From positions 3,162,001 through 3,226,000 of the forward strand of contig NC_089435.1 of the NCBI RefSeq assembly GCF_026210795.1: a stretch of 64,000 nucleotides of DNA. The letters run 5' to 3'. Under the pieces are notes generated by a model. That model was not told where the DNA came from. It was given only the letters and a program-made list of their open reading frames with translations, and ran no database searches. Source of the DNA: Rhizophagus irregularis (taxonomy: Eukaryota > Glomeromycota > Glomeromycetes > Glomerales > Glomeraceae). Each line of letters begins with the position of its first letter. The stretch's first letter is position 1. Made by a program: the position numbers and the translations under genes. Below are positions 22,368 to 34,077 of this stretch, one piece after another.

Positions 22368-25180
22368 TTATCCGAACAATAGTCTGGAGATCAAATACAA
22401 GACACTACCGAATGCCCTAAATGCTGATAAAGCAGCGACGGACCAGAAAACTAACAAAAAAAAAATATGTATATAATTAATTAATAAATAATAATAATAA
22501 TAAAAATAAAAAAATCATAATTATTCATGTAAACATATATACTTACCAAATGTCAAATAAGGATTATACGAAGAATCAATAGAATTTCTCTTAATATATT
22601 CATTCCAAGTATTAGAAGTAAAGAAAACAATTAAAACGGCATTTGAAAACATCCAAGATAACACAAGATTGGTTCTGAATAATTTATAATAATCATCTTT
22701 TTTGGTAGCAGCATCTCTATGTTCTTTAACTTCATATTGTTTAACTTTTAATTCACCAACCAAATTATCATAAATAGCGTTGATGTCTTGTCTTTCAGTT
22801 GGAACTTGAACTTGCATTAATTTTTTACCATCTTTACCATCAACAGGTTGAGCTCCATTACCACCACCAGAATTACCATTGTCACCTTTTGTACCCCAAG
22901 AAACATCATGAGTATTACAAAATGCGTAAACCATTAAAATATTAACATAAAATGGTACTAATAAAATATATTGTACTAAACATGTGATCATGTGCCATGG
23001 TTCCCCATGAATCAAACTAGTAAATATATAAAGACCATAAGTTGAAGCTAATGAAATCACTATATCCCTAAATTGTGCCGTATCAAGCGCTTTTTTTATA
23101 TTGGCGAATGAATTAAATTTAATATTTTTCGCTTGTTGTAATGATAAATATACGGTATATCCTGCACAATATAACATTGTAGCCATAATAATAGCGAATA
23201 AAATAATACATCCTGTATACATCCATTTTGAACCTTGAGGACGATTTCCCATTGAACTAATAAAAATTGTGACAATAACCATAATATAAAGTGATCTAGC
23301 TACATCAAATAAGTTACTACCATAACCTTTAAATGGATCAGTAGCCGGATTTGCTGTTGTAGCAGAAGTCAAGAAAAAGAAAGCCAAATAAAAGTTTCCT
23401 AAAGCAAACCAATTGAATAATAATTGAATAGCATTATAAATGAATTCAATTGCAAGTAATATTTGACGATAAAATGGTTGTCCTGAACTAAAAATACGTG
23501 TAAAATGAGCGATTGAATAAAATGCTGCGAAGAAAGATCCATTTAACCATCTACGACGTTGAGAGATAAATTCAGGTACGTTATCAGGTACATCAGTTTC
23601 AGCTTTTGCGGATTTTACATATTTTAATTTCCATGCTTCATGTTTTTTGGTTACTAATTCAAAACATAAAATACGATCTTCTGCTAAATACATATTTGCT
23701 TCAAATATACCAGCATCTCCACTACCATGCAATTTTTCTCCCTTAAAATATGATGCTAAAGGTCCTTTATCAGGAGATGAATTTTGTAATGCTTTATAAC
23801 GATAAGCTGAGAAAGCTCCAGGTAATACTGAAATATAACCAAATACTGATTCTAACGGTTTATCCAAAATATTTGACATCTTATATTCGAAATTTTGTGA
23901 TGCTACCATTGGATTAAGTAAATTTTTCCAACCTTTTCCAAGTTCTGCTTTAATTTCACCACAAGCACCTCCAATATTAGGTTCTCTATCAAAAGCTTTC
24001 CATAAATGATAAATTGATGTATTTGATGGTTTTGTACCAACATCCAATAAAACACATACATTTGGATTTAATTGTGCAGCAAAAGCGTTAAAGAACCATC
24101 TATGACTATTTAATTTTTTGGCATTTTTCTCTTTTAAACAAAATAATATTTGAACAGGTGGAATTGATCTATCGGAACCTCTTATATCAAAACTTGAATC
24201 TACCATCAATTGTGATGTATATTCAAATAAATGACCCGTAACAGGTTTACCTGCTACATCATCTTGCATGATTCCATCTTGATAAACACCCATTGCTCCA
24301 AGTACTTTAAGAACTCTTTTATTAACTTTATTACGTCCATCAGCTACTACAACAACTACAACTTTTTTCCAACCTTCTTCACCCCAAGTTTTTGATCGAC
24401 CTCGAGTACATAAATGAGCAACATTTTTGATGGCTGATGACATTGTCTTAATGAATAATTTATCATCTTCATTGTACATTGTCATTACGATCATTAATTC
24501 AGTAGTTCTGTTATAAAGATAAGGTCTTAAAAAATATCCATTTTGAACAAAAGCGTCTGGATCACACGTTACTGCTGTATATCTCATATGTGTATATTCT
24601 TCTCCTGATGTATATTTAACGTTCTTAAGAACTTTATCTGGTACTGGACAATCCAATATCAAATTTCCGTTTGTTAATTCTACATGACGAACGGACTAAT
24701 ATACCGAAGATAAGGAAGAAAGAAAAAATAAATTAATAAAAATAAATATAAACACGTGATGAATTAATACTTTGGGCACGAACTTACTCTTCTTTTATTG
24801 GCTTTTTCATTAAAATCCAAAGCTTCATGATCATTCCATTGACCATATTGAGCATTATTATAACTTTCTTGACCAACTAAAGGAGCTTTATCATAATAAT
24901 AATCATTAGATTCAGGAGGCGCCTCATAATAATCATTATATTGATTAGCGGGTGGATAAGGAGGAGCATTATAAGAAGTAGGGGAAACTTGACGTTGAAG
25001 TGGCATAGTTTGTTGTCTTTGAGGAGGAGAATTGAAATCTACACCACGAGTATTATTATTGTAGGCATTTTTCGGATGTGAAGGAAGTCCTCTTGGTACA
25101 TTATCAAACGTTCGTTGACGTTGAGGGGGAGCATAATTATTATTATTATTATTCGGATAATAATCTGGATAACCTGACAT
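22368..25180 (-). CDS. CHS: Chitin synthase (class I-III type)
   Basis: Three exons on the minus strand, 25180-24788, 24695-22547 and 22450-22368, joined through GTAAGT/TAG introns in phases 0 and 1, give 874 residues. The start is the ATG at 25180 (MSGYPDYYPN). Exon one is a tyrosine-, asparagine- and proline-rich N-terminus. Exon two opens with VRHVELTNGNLILDCPVP, the usual start of the chitin synthase core. Motifs: MTMYNED, LLDVGTKP (about 347-354), the catalytic-base region AEDR (469-472), and QRRRWLNG (510-517) for chain binding. Several membrane segments follow. The short last exon adds WSVAALSAFRAFGSVLYLIS, the usual C-terminal membrane helix. It polymerises UDP-GlcNAc into chitin at the plasma membrane. 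All key motifs are intact. Confidence 0.95.
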
Positions 25181-25323
25181 ATTGTATTATATTATTAATA
25201 CTAAAAAGAAGATTATATTAACACTAGAATTATAATTAATAAATTTGTTTTTTATCTACAAACTATAAAAAATTGGTCAAGGAAAAACTGGAAAAACTGC
25301 CAGAGAGATTCCAAAAAAAAAAA

Positions 25324-25328
<5 letters not shown>

Positions 25329-25377
<49 letters not shown>
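25329..25377. promoter_or_regulatory. 49-bp A tract upstream of chitin synthase
   Basis: An uninterrupted run of 49 A's, preceded by a shorter A run at 25313-25326, lies about 150 bp before the chitin synthase start codon (a T tract on the coding strand). Poly(dA:dT) tracts in fungal promoters keep nucleosomes away. The length may be inflated by sequencing slippage. Confidence 0.5.
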
Positions 25378-25381
<4 letters not shown>

Positions 25382-27313
25382 TATAAATTTCAGGGGAATA
25401 GTATTGAAAAGGATAATTTAAAAAGGAAAGGAGTAGACCAATTATGGTAATATTAGAGAGAAGGATATCCTTCACTCTACAGGTGAGGAAAGAAAGTAAA
25501 GAGACGATGGAGGGAGGAGGTAAGAGAGAGTGAAGTTTATTAAAGGAAAATGGGGGAAGAGGGAAAAGAGAACAAAAATAAAAAAAAATAATCCGGCCGA
25601 TTAATCTGCATTAGAGCCTATGACAATAATTATTATTTTGTGTCACAAATTATTTTCTTTTTCGTATTAGGATTATAACCGAACGTCTAATTCGGCAATA
25701 AACGACCTTGTTGATTAATTGTGAAGACCTAAAAACGGTTAAAATGCATAATTCTAGATATACATAATATATTCCCACTTTAATTCTATTCGGCTTATAC
25801 TGTTTATATTAATTTTATTTAAAAGTATCACCTGAATTAAATTTACGTCTTACAGAGTTTCACTAAGACGAAAAGAGTTTCGGAGCTTTTTGAAGTGTGT
25901 TTGATAAATGCATTTTTAATTATAAAATGAATATTAAATTATAAATAAATAATTTATATTGTACTTTGATATATTATTTTATTTATTAAATATTTAAAAA
26001 AAAAGGATTTTTCTGAAAAGAATTATAAAATATTACTTCACGCACATAAAATTAATTTATTTTTTGTAATACATTAATGAGTGAAGTCATTGGTCTTGGC
26101 ATAATTGGCATATGGTAATTTTTAAATTGTTGACCAACGTTGTCATAATTTCATGAGATAATTTCTCGATAAGAATTACTGTACTAGGAATGCCAAGATA
26201 TTTAACTAGTCAAATTCTATTACAAATCTTTATTTTTCTTAATTGAAGAACTAATCACCAAAAATCCATATATTCACAGTATTAAAATTTATTTCTCGGT
26301 AAAAAAAAAGTATTACATTTATGCTTTATCAATATTTCCAAATTGCGCAACATTAATAAAGTTTAGCATGCATGTTAGATACAACTGTTTGTAGATTCAT
26401 GTGGTTACGAAATTGCTTTTCCTAATTAAGATTAAAAAGGTGTGATTTTTTCGTGGCACAGTATTAAAAGTATTAAAAGTATTAACCTATTATCCGGCAT
26501 AAATGGTAAAACAAGGGTACAATGAAACAAAGCATGTAAAAATTGAGGCAAGTATATAATGTTGCGCAAATTAAGGTTTAATGTGATAAATTTAATTGGA
26601 GAGATCTGCTTGCATGGCTGCCCTATAGTTCGAGTTTGACCATAACAGATCCTAATTGGTACAATACGCCTTCGCTTTACATGGTCTAACTATTTTAATT
26701 GATGAATACTTTTTAATTTCGGGATTCAAATTTTCTAAATTTTTTCAAAATGCGTTTAGGGGAAATCCCCGTGATCCCGTGTTGTAGGCGGAAGAATTAT
26801 AGTTTAATTCTAGAAAATCTTTGGTTCTGAAAAATAAAAAATAGCATCCAGCTTTTCCCTATAGTCTGGAAAGTTATTTGAAAAGACAAAGATATTATAG
26901 TTTTTTTTTTGTTCTTTCTTTAAATTCCTCTTTTTCTTTTATTACGGTAAATTATTATACAATCTGAAAAAAACAATTCTTTCTTGTTTTTTTTTTTAAA
27001 AAAAAAATTGGTATCCTTTTATCAATTTCATAATAACTCTTGTGAATTTGAAGGGTAAAACTATTTTTCTTTTCGCTTTTCTTTTTCTTAGTTTGTTTCG
27101 TATTTCATTTAAATTTATTTCTACTACTAAATGAGTGAGGATGAGCGGTGATAAACAAAGTATAAAAAGAATTTGGTGAGTATACACATGGGCGAATTAA
27201 CATAGTAATTAGGCAATACATGCCGAGTTAATTTAGTGAATTAACATAGTTCCGAATTGAACCAAATTTGTCATTTCGGCAATTTTGTTGGTGTGACATA
27301 TTATACATGACAC
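25378..27313. other. Intergenic DNA with a possible small TIR element
   Basis: No gene recognised. TTGCGCAACATTA near 26344 recurs inverted as TAATGTTGCGCAA near 26560, bounding about 230 bp that could be a MITE. No target duplication was seen. The 63-residue minus ORF at 26996-27187 has no recognisable features. Confidence 0.35.
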
Positions 27314-27935
27314 AAACTATGCTAATCACGTGAAGGCGAGATAGGTAGTTATATGAATATAAGAATCTCCTTTTTCATTAGTAATTCTAAAAAATAAAAA
27401 TAATCCCAATTTCTTATTTCGAATTTTTAATTTTAACCCATCACACCATTTTTTTCACGATAAAGATTACAAGGACGAGCTATTCGTAAGCCATCACACC
27501 ATGACACCACATTTGACAAACTATGCTAATCACGTGAAGGAGAGAGAGGTAGTTATTTGAGGTGAGTGGTATAAATATAAGAATCTCCTTTTTCATTAGT
27601 AATTTTTAAAAAATAAAAATAATCACAATTTCTTATTTTAAATTTTTAATTTTAACCCATCACACCATTTTTTTTTCACGATAAAAATTACAATGACGAA
27701 CTATTCGTAAGACATCACACCATTTATTTATTTATTTATTTTATGGCTAGTCAGCGTAAGACATCACACCATGACACCATGACAACAAAACTATGCTAGT
27801 CACGTGAAGGAGAGAGAGAGTTATATGGGGTGAGTGGTATAAACATAAGAATTTCCTTTTTAATTAGTAATTATAAAGAATAAAAATAATATCAATTTCT
27901 TATTTTAAATTTTTAGTTTATATTTAATATTGTTA
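27314..27935. repeat. Three direct copies of a ~200-bp unit
   Basis: The word AAACTATGCTA(A/G)TCACGTGAAGG starts at 27314, 27518 and about 27788. Each is followed by AAGAATCTCC or AAGAATTTCC, TTTTTCATTAGTAATT-like sequence and an AAATAAAAATAAT stretch. Copies one and two are 204 bp apart. Copy three is 270 bp away because of an extra TTTATTTATT-rich insert with CATCACACCATGACACCATG words. Each unit includes a palindromic CACGTG. No coding capacity. Confidence 0.8.
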
Positions 27936-28685
27936 TATGGCAATAAAATAGTATACGATATGTTAAATATATATTATAATAGATGATTTTATAGTGTACT
28001 TAACAAAGGTAAAAATTACCAGAAGTAATTTTTTAACAATATTATTTTGTTCTTCATCATAAATTTATAATAATATACACAATTTATTAAATAAAGTGTG
28101 AACGCTGCGCCTCTTTAAAAGTGTTCTTATTCCCCCTTCAAAAATCATTTGATCAATTCAATTACTTTGATACAAAAAGTACAATATCACTTTATTTTTA
28201 TTAATTTTTTTTTGCGGGGGATTTTACGGGGGATGTAGATTTGTTCATAATAAGTCGTCAATTAATTAATCTCAGCAATAATTTTATAGGTAATAAGTCA
28301 ATCATTGTTTAAAATAGAAATTATAATAAAAAAATCACCAATAATAAATTCTAACATATAAAATTATCATGCATATGATAATTCAAAATTTTCAATTTAC
28401 AACCACAAAAAAGCATCCGTTAATAAAGGTCTTTTTCAAAAAAAGTTTCATATTGCAAAAAAAAGGGGTATTGATTGTCATTTAATCGTATGATATAACA
28501 AGCCAAGTCTTTTTACTTCACGCATGAATTAAACCATTTTTTATAAAAGAGTCGACTCTTTAAGAAGATCAATAATTTTATCCTTTTCACAAAAAAAAAA
28601 AAAAAGATTTGCTTTAATAACACTAAAGTTTAAAAAACATTTTTTTTCTTTTTTTTTCATAAATTCATAAACCAACCAATTGAAC
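27936..28685. promoter_or_regulatory. Upstream region of the secreted-protein gene
   Basis: AT-rich with no gene. The last 100 bp before the secreted-protein ATG are A and T rich (28586-28600 and 28638-28660), a plausible core promoter and leader. No specific site is recognised. Confidence 0.35.
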
Positions 28686-29176
28686 ATGTTTCAATTAAAA
28701 ATGAAAATCATCGTAATTACAGCTATTATTGCAATTTTGGCTTTCGCCACCCTTTCTTCCTCTTTAGTTATTAGACAAGAAAATTCAGATGATATTGCCA
28801 CAATTCGTAAAGCTAATGCTGATGAAGCCGAAAAATTACAAGAGGAATTCGCATCATTTACCCCGGATAAAGATTGTCAAGTTAATGATTTAGCCTGTAT
28901 TAATAAAGATTTTGCTATGTGTGCTCCAACAATAGAAGATGGCAAAGTTGTCAATAAATTCGTACTTTTCCCTTGTGGTACTACTTTGGAATGTTTCGCA
29001 TTACCTTTAGTTCTTAAACGTGGCACTTCCATCACTTGTAGTAAGTAACAAAAATCTTAATTCGTTTAATTTCTTTTTTTTGATTATAATTAATAAAATA
29101 TTATTATTTGCTTTTATTAATAGCAACACCAAAAGACCGTGAAGACCGTCTTTTCCAAGCACGCAATAACTTATAA
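28686..29176 (+). CDS. Small secreted CBM19-like protein
   Basis: Exons 28686-29040 and 29124-29176 join in phase 1 through a GTAAGT/TAG intron, giving 135 residues. The ATG at 28701 would work equally well. A signal peptide is clear (MKIIVITAIIAILAFATLSS). After an acidic, helical stretch comes a six-cysteine module: C64, C71, C79, C97, C103 and C118, with the motifs LACINKDFAMC, FVLFPCG and FALPLVLKRGTSITC. This pattern resembles the chitin-binding CBM19-type modules of fungal secreted proteins. It is likely extracellular and may bind chitin or act as a symbiotic effector. The family call is by pattern recognition, not a search. Ignoring the intron would wrongly end the protein at SITCSK. 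Confidence 0.75.
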
Positions 29177-29967
29177 GTGTTAATAAACAATAACCTACTA
29201 TAATAAATATAATGTATTAAATATCTTGAATTTTAATCATAATTTTACTTAAATTTATTCTATGTTGCAAGCATCATAAAATAAAGTATAACTTTCATGA
29301 AAAATTAACTTTTAAAAATTGAAAATTAAGTAATAATAAATAATTTTACTTCGACGCGAAGTTAAACGAACTTTATTACTTCAATGCAAAGTTAAACAAA
29401 CTTCCTTACGATAAATTTTACTACTTACTCTAATTAATTTTACTGGGAATCATTCATAATAATCATAATAAAATGAAACTAATGCTTTAAATTTCATTAA
29501 TTTTCTTTACGGCATATTTTTGATGTACAATCAAACATACGAAATTTTCGCACATCTAAATTATCGGCCCATGTACATATTTAATTTTACTAGCAAAAGA
29601 AAAATCACGTGTTCTAAACGTCAATTTTAAATTTTTATTCATTTTCGATTTTTAACAGTGAAATATTTTAATTTATTAAAATTATTTTATTTTTAGATGA
29701 ATACGCTACAAACCCAATATTCATTTAAAATTCACTAGAAATAGGTAGATATTCCAATTTATCTAAAATCTCTAGTAAAAAAAATGCGACAGCGTATGAT
29801 AATCGGTTTTAGGTTAGAATACAATAATACAAATGACCATCAGTATTCTGAAGTTATCCTTATTAATAATTCCTTTTATTGGATAGTTAAAATTATAAAT
29901 TTATATAACAAATCTAACGAAATTTCTTAACTTAATAATGATTAGAGACATACTAATTCCTTTCATT
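29177..29967. other. Intergenic DNA
   Basis: No gene. A short direct repeat (CTTCGACGCGAAGTTAAACG / CTTCAATGCAAAGTTAAACA) lies at about 29350-29400. Confidence 0.4.
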
Positions 29968-30132
29968 TAAGGATTGAAATCGATTATCGAATCTTTTTTT
30001 TTTTCCATAGACGGTCAGCCTGGCGTCAAAAATCTGTTCCCGATTTTAGCAAAATGATCAGCGCTACAATGCCGCTACATGTTGAATCGAATCGATTTTA
30101 CTATTTTTTTTCAGAATCGGTTCCAATCCCTA
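29968..30132. mobile_element. hAT-type MITE with 8-bp TSD
   Basis: The 165-bp insert starts TAAGGATTGAAATCGATT and ends in the inverse of TAGGGATTGGAACCGATT, 18-bp terminal repeats with three mismatches. CTTTCATT flanks it on both sides (29960-29967 and 30133-30140). An 8-bp duplication with these ends fits a non-autonomous hAT element. The right duplication overlaps the first plus-strand base of the kinase stop codon (30140-30142), so the element begins just behind the kinase coding sequence. Confidence 0.8.
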
Positions 30133-30139
30133 CTTTCAT

Positions 30140-31974
30140 TTAATAATAATCATCTTCAATTATATAATTTTCTAATAAAAATAAAACAATGATGATAAGT
30201 AAAAGGAAATACAATATTCTTTTTTTTCGTAATTCGTATATAGATGTATTTTTTTTTTATACATACCTAAAGAGTCATTATCATCAATATTATCATCTAA
30301 AATTTCAATTTTATCACTTAATTCATTTTGTGCCAAAATTTCATTAATTTTATTTGTATAATCTATCTTCCTACTAATATAATAGGCTTCGGGATGATAA
30401 ATTACTTCTGATTCATTTTCTATCAAATAATTATTATTAATAAATAAAATAAAATAAATATATTCTGAAATCAAGAAAAAAAAAAACTTTATACCTGGAA
30501 CTGGTTTTCTTTTTTCTTCATCTAATTCGATTGGAAATTTGTCGGACCATTTTTCAAATATTTTTGATAATTCATCTGCTGTTGGTCTTTTATCAGGATT
30601 ATTATTCCAACATCTATTCATTAATTTTACATATTCAGGCATAGTTCCTTTCACGATTTTTGGTCTAAAACCTTCACAAATTTCCAACGATAAACTCAAA
30701 TCATGAGTAATATTATGAAATGCAGAAATCCCCGATACCATTTCCCACATAATAATACCAAAACTATAAATATCCGCAGCTTTTGTATATGGTTTACCAC
30801 GTAAAACTTCAGGTGCTATATAAGGAAGAACACCAAATACATCATCACTCGCAACAGATTCAACAGGTCTACATAATCCAAAATCACTAATTAATCCATA
30901 TTCATAATTAAAAAAAAGAATATTCCCATTATGAAAATCTCCATGAATTAAATCTAATTTATGAATAGCGTTAAGCTGTCTTGAAATATTAAACAAATTA
31001 GTAAATTTATCATTTGGATTATATTTTTTAATTTTTAAATTACTTTTTAAACTACCGAGTGGCGCAAGAAACATTATGATCATATAATTTAATGTATCAG
31101 GATCCTGTGTTATACCAACTATTTGAATAAATGGGGTCGTATCATTCATTGATTTATGAATACCTTTTAACCATGTTTCCCACTAAATAAATAATAAATA
31201 TTATTACTCATTTTAATATTTTAATAATAAAAGATTTAATATTTTGTTTACCTCATATAAAAAATCTTCACTAATATCGGACGAATTATCTAAGCTTTTA
31301 AAAACTACGGGAATACCACTATCAGGATGGTCGGGATTATCAATAAGATGAACTTGTCTACACCATTGTTGATTTTCATAATCCCATTTTTCTATCGCAC
31401 CGTCCAACCATATTGCTTCAAATACCGTACTAAATCCACCTTGAGCTAAAAATTTAATATCTTTAAATCGATTATATGGAATCCATTCCATAACTTCATT
31501 ATTATTTCTTGCTTGTAATTGACTTCTTTGAATAAAATTATCAATAAATTTATTTCCGCTCGTCCAATTTGAAAAATCTTTTTGAAATCTTTGAGAATTA
31601 CATTCTTGACACCAATATTTATAAGTATTTGTTTTACCACATTCTAAACAATTATCAAATAATTTAAACATATTAGACATTTCATATGGATCTATTCCTT
31701 TTGTATTAAAATTTCCATTTTTTTTGTAATAATCTATAATTACATCTTTATTTAATTTTCCAATTGTAAAGAATTTAGAATAATTTTCAATTATTTTTTC
31801 CATTTGTTTAATAATATCATCATCATCTTTTTTATTATTAATGGTTTTATCATTTGTTGAAACGTTAATATCATTAATATCATCATTTTTATCATTTTCT
31901 TCATTTTTTGGAACTTTAGATGAACTTTTCTTTTTAAATAAAAATTTAAATATTTTATTTTTTAATATTTTCAT
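30140..31974 (-). CDS. Zinc-ribbon protein kinase
   Basis: Four exons on the minus strand, 31974-31252, 31182-30495, 30419-30267 and 30171-30140, joined in phases 0, 1 and 1, give 531 residues. After a basic, then acidic, low-complexity N-terminus comes a zinc-ribbon-like pair, C109-x2-C112 and C122-x2-C125, then WTSGNKFIDNFIQ and a complete kinase domain: glycine loop LAQGGFSTVFEAIW (176-189), VVFK with K226, catalytic loop HGDFHNGNIL with D323, DFG at 341-343, YIAPEVLRG, and RPTADEL. All catalytic residues are present, so it should be active on Ser/Thr or Tyr. This architecture is a large expanded family in Rhizophagus. Introns with GTAAAC, GTATAA and GTATGT donors are slightly atypical, so the last two small exons are the least certain. 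Confidence 0.85.
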
Positions 31975-32595
31975 GATATTAAATGAATGAATTGAAGAAA
32001 AAAAAAATAGGCGAACAAATAAATATATTATTTTGTAAATATCCTAACCGATTTTGTTTTTTTGATTTGACTCTTTGTATAACATTTAGAACATCATACC
32101 TATTATTTTAATCGAATATCCTGACAATATTCAGGTTTAAATTAATTGTGAATCCCGGACAAATCCCCGATAGACGTTTGTCTAACACTGGTAATACGTA
32201 ATACGACTAATACGTATGTAGTCCAGCGGCACCGACAAAAATTTCGCAATCACGTGATCATGGAATTTTTGTCGGTGCTGCTAGCTTCTAGAGCCTAGTT
32301 AAGAATATATTACATAATTTCTATTAACTTATTTAAGAATCGAAATCAGAAATATCATACTTTACGTTGTAAATAAACATCGGTAAAAATTCAAGCGAAT
32401 TAACGAAAAACATTTTGAAAGTCAAACGTATATTTCATTTATAACGAAAAAAAGATAGTTTATTAGCTAAGTAATAATATGAATACATAATCCCAGATAC
32501 AAAATCCACTAAAAATTAATTATCTGTTCAAAATAAATGCGTAATAATATTATCAAAAATCGATTATTTGATTAATAATCCGTTGAATAATAAAT
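31975..32595. other. Intergenic DNA with a long imperfect hairpin
   Basis: AGCGGCACCGACAAAAATT (32225-32243) pairs with AATTTTTGTCGGTGCTGCT (32264-32282) with one G-T mismatch, around a 20-nt loop containing CACGTGATCATGG. It may be a miniature element or a structured regulatory site. No gene is seen. Confidence 0.6.
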
Positions 32596-34077
32596 TTAGT
32601 ACCCGACACATTTCACATTAATAACTATACCCCTTCTATCTACTTGACAAAAATAACATCTATTTCTCTTTGCAAAATTGTGTTGAAAACATTTATTACA
32701 GAACCAATCTCCTTTCTTAATTGGATAATTAGACTCAATCGATTGATATTGAGGTTGATAATAACCACCAAAAGAACTGTCATAATATAGGCCATATCCA
32801 ACATAATTATTAATGGGATTATAATATCCATAAGAAGAATGTACCTGGTGGTTATATAATGACGTTAAATATGGTGTCAATACATTTTTTCCCTGGTGAT
32901 TATCTAACACATTCTCTTCTTTTACTATTGATTCATATAAAGAAGACTTGACAGTCTGCTCCTCGCTGGTTTGCGAAAAAGAATCTGAAGAAGTGGTTAA
33001 ATGTTCATCATCTTTTAATTGTAGTTCATCATCTTGCAAATTATCTGTAGTATTGGTACCATTTTGGAAATTAGAAGAAAAACCATTCAACTGTAAATCA
33101 ACATCTTGTGTTTCAGAATTTATATCAACCAAAGATAAATTACTAGTAGGTGTTTCAGAGGTTGAAGAATTGGTTATTGCACAAGCGGAAAAACGCGTTT
33201 TAGGTAATTTCACAATAGGTGAAGAAATCTTTTCAAAGTCTTGCGAGTCTTGCGAGTCTTGCGAATCAATAGTAGTAATCAATTGTATTTCATTTCGTGG
33301 AGAATTGGAAGAAGAAACATTCAATTGATCTTGCGGTTCAGAGATTATATTAGATAAAAATGAGTTATCAGCGTGTGTAGTGTGTGTTTCAATGACAGAA
33401 GAGTTGGCAGCTGTATAAGTAAAAAATTGTGTTTTTGGTAATCTCACAATAGGAGTAGTCACTTCAAATTCTTGTAAATCAATAACAGAACTAGTCAAAT
33501 ATATTTCATTTTGTATAGAAGTAGTATCCAACTGTAATTCAATTTCTTGTGGATTGGAGATTGTATCAGTCAAAGTTGAATTACTACTAGTAGAGACAGA
33601 GGAGTTGTTTATTGCATAAGTAAGAAAATATGATTTAGGTAATTTCACAATAGGTGAAGAAATCTCTCCAAGATCTTGTGAATCAGTAATAGTATTAGTA
33701 AGAAATATTTCATTTTCTGAGGAAAGATAAGAAGAATTATTCAAGTGTGATTCAATATCGGTCAAGGATGAATTACTGTAACCATGTAATTTAAAATTTT
33801 TTACTGCGCAAGTAAGAAATCGCGTTTTAGGTAATTTGATAATAGGCGTAGAAATCTCTTCAACGAAAGGATTAGGAAATGATTTTGTTTGTGAGAAAGA
33901 GTCTACTTTTGGGCTTTCATATTGAACATCATGAAATTCTTCTATTTCATTTACGGCGAGCATAATGTTATCAAACTCTTCAAGTAATTCAATCCTAACA
34001 ATAATAGGGTCTTGTTTAGTTGCTTTCCTAAATAAGACCTTCCTTAGAAGAGGAATAGAATAAAACAAAATTTTCAT
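32596..34077 (-). CDS. RanBP2-type zinc finger protein with LPKT repeats
   Basis: An intronless 493-residue protein starting at the ATG at 34077. The C-terminus carries one textbook RanBP2-type finger: GDWFCNKC at 456-463, NF at 467-468, then R473-C474-Y-F-C477. These fingers bind single-stranded GGU-type RNA or ubiquitin. The rest is serine- and threonine-rich and acidic, and looks disordered. A 20-residue motif of the form (I/V)(S/T)(S/T)PI(I/V)(K/R)LPK(T/S)xF recurs four times, at about 75-94, 139-158, 206-225 and 284-303, usually followed by NSS. A 9-nt repeat encodes SQDSQDSQD near 272-280. A PNYY/GYY-rich stretch precedes the finger. The role of the repeats is unknown; spaced short linear motifs for docking a partner are a reasonable guess. 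Confidence 0.75.
   Translation of the reverse strand: MKILFYSIPLLRKVLFRKATKQDPIIVRIELLEEFDNIMLAVNEIEEFHDVQYESPKVDSFSQTKSFPNPFVEEISTPIIKLPKTRFLTCAVKNFKLHGYSNSSLTDIESHLNNSSYLSSENEIFLTNTITDSQDLGEISSPIVKLPKSYFLTYAINNSSVSTSSNSTLTDTISNPQEIELQLDTTSIQNEIYLTSSVIDLQEFEVTTPIVRLPKTQFFTYTAANSSVIETHTTHADNSFLSNIISEPQDQLNVSSSNSPRNEIQLITTIDSQDSQDSQDFEKISSPIVKLPKTRFSACAITNSSTSETPTSNLSLVDINSETQDVDLQLNGFSSNFQNGTNTTDNLQDDELQLKDDEHLTTSSDSFSQTSEEQTVKSSLYESIVKEENVLDNHQGKNVLTPYLTSLYNHQVHSSYGYYNPINNYVGYGLYYDSSFGGYYQPQYQSIESNYPIKKGDWFCNKCFQHNFAKRNRCYFCQVDRRGIVINVKCVGY

Noticed and set aside
25263-25475. 70-residue minus ORF
   Set aside because: Mostly poly-Phe from the 49-bp A run.
27314-27935. CRISPR-like array
   Set aside because: Units are 200 bp with no spacer structure; the genome is eukaryotic.
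32948-33328. 126-residue Ser/Cys-rich plus ORF
   Set aside because: Antisense shadow of the RanBP2-finger gene.
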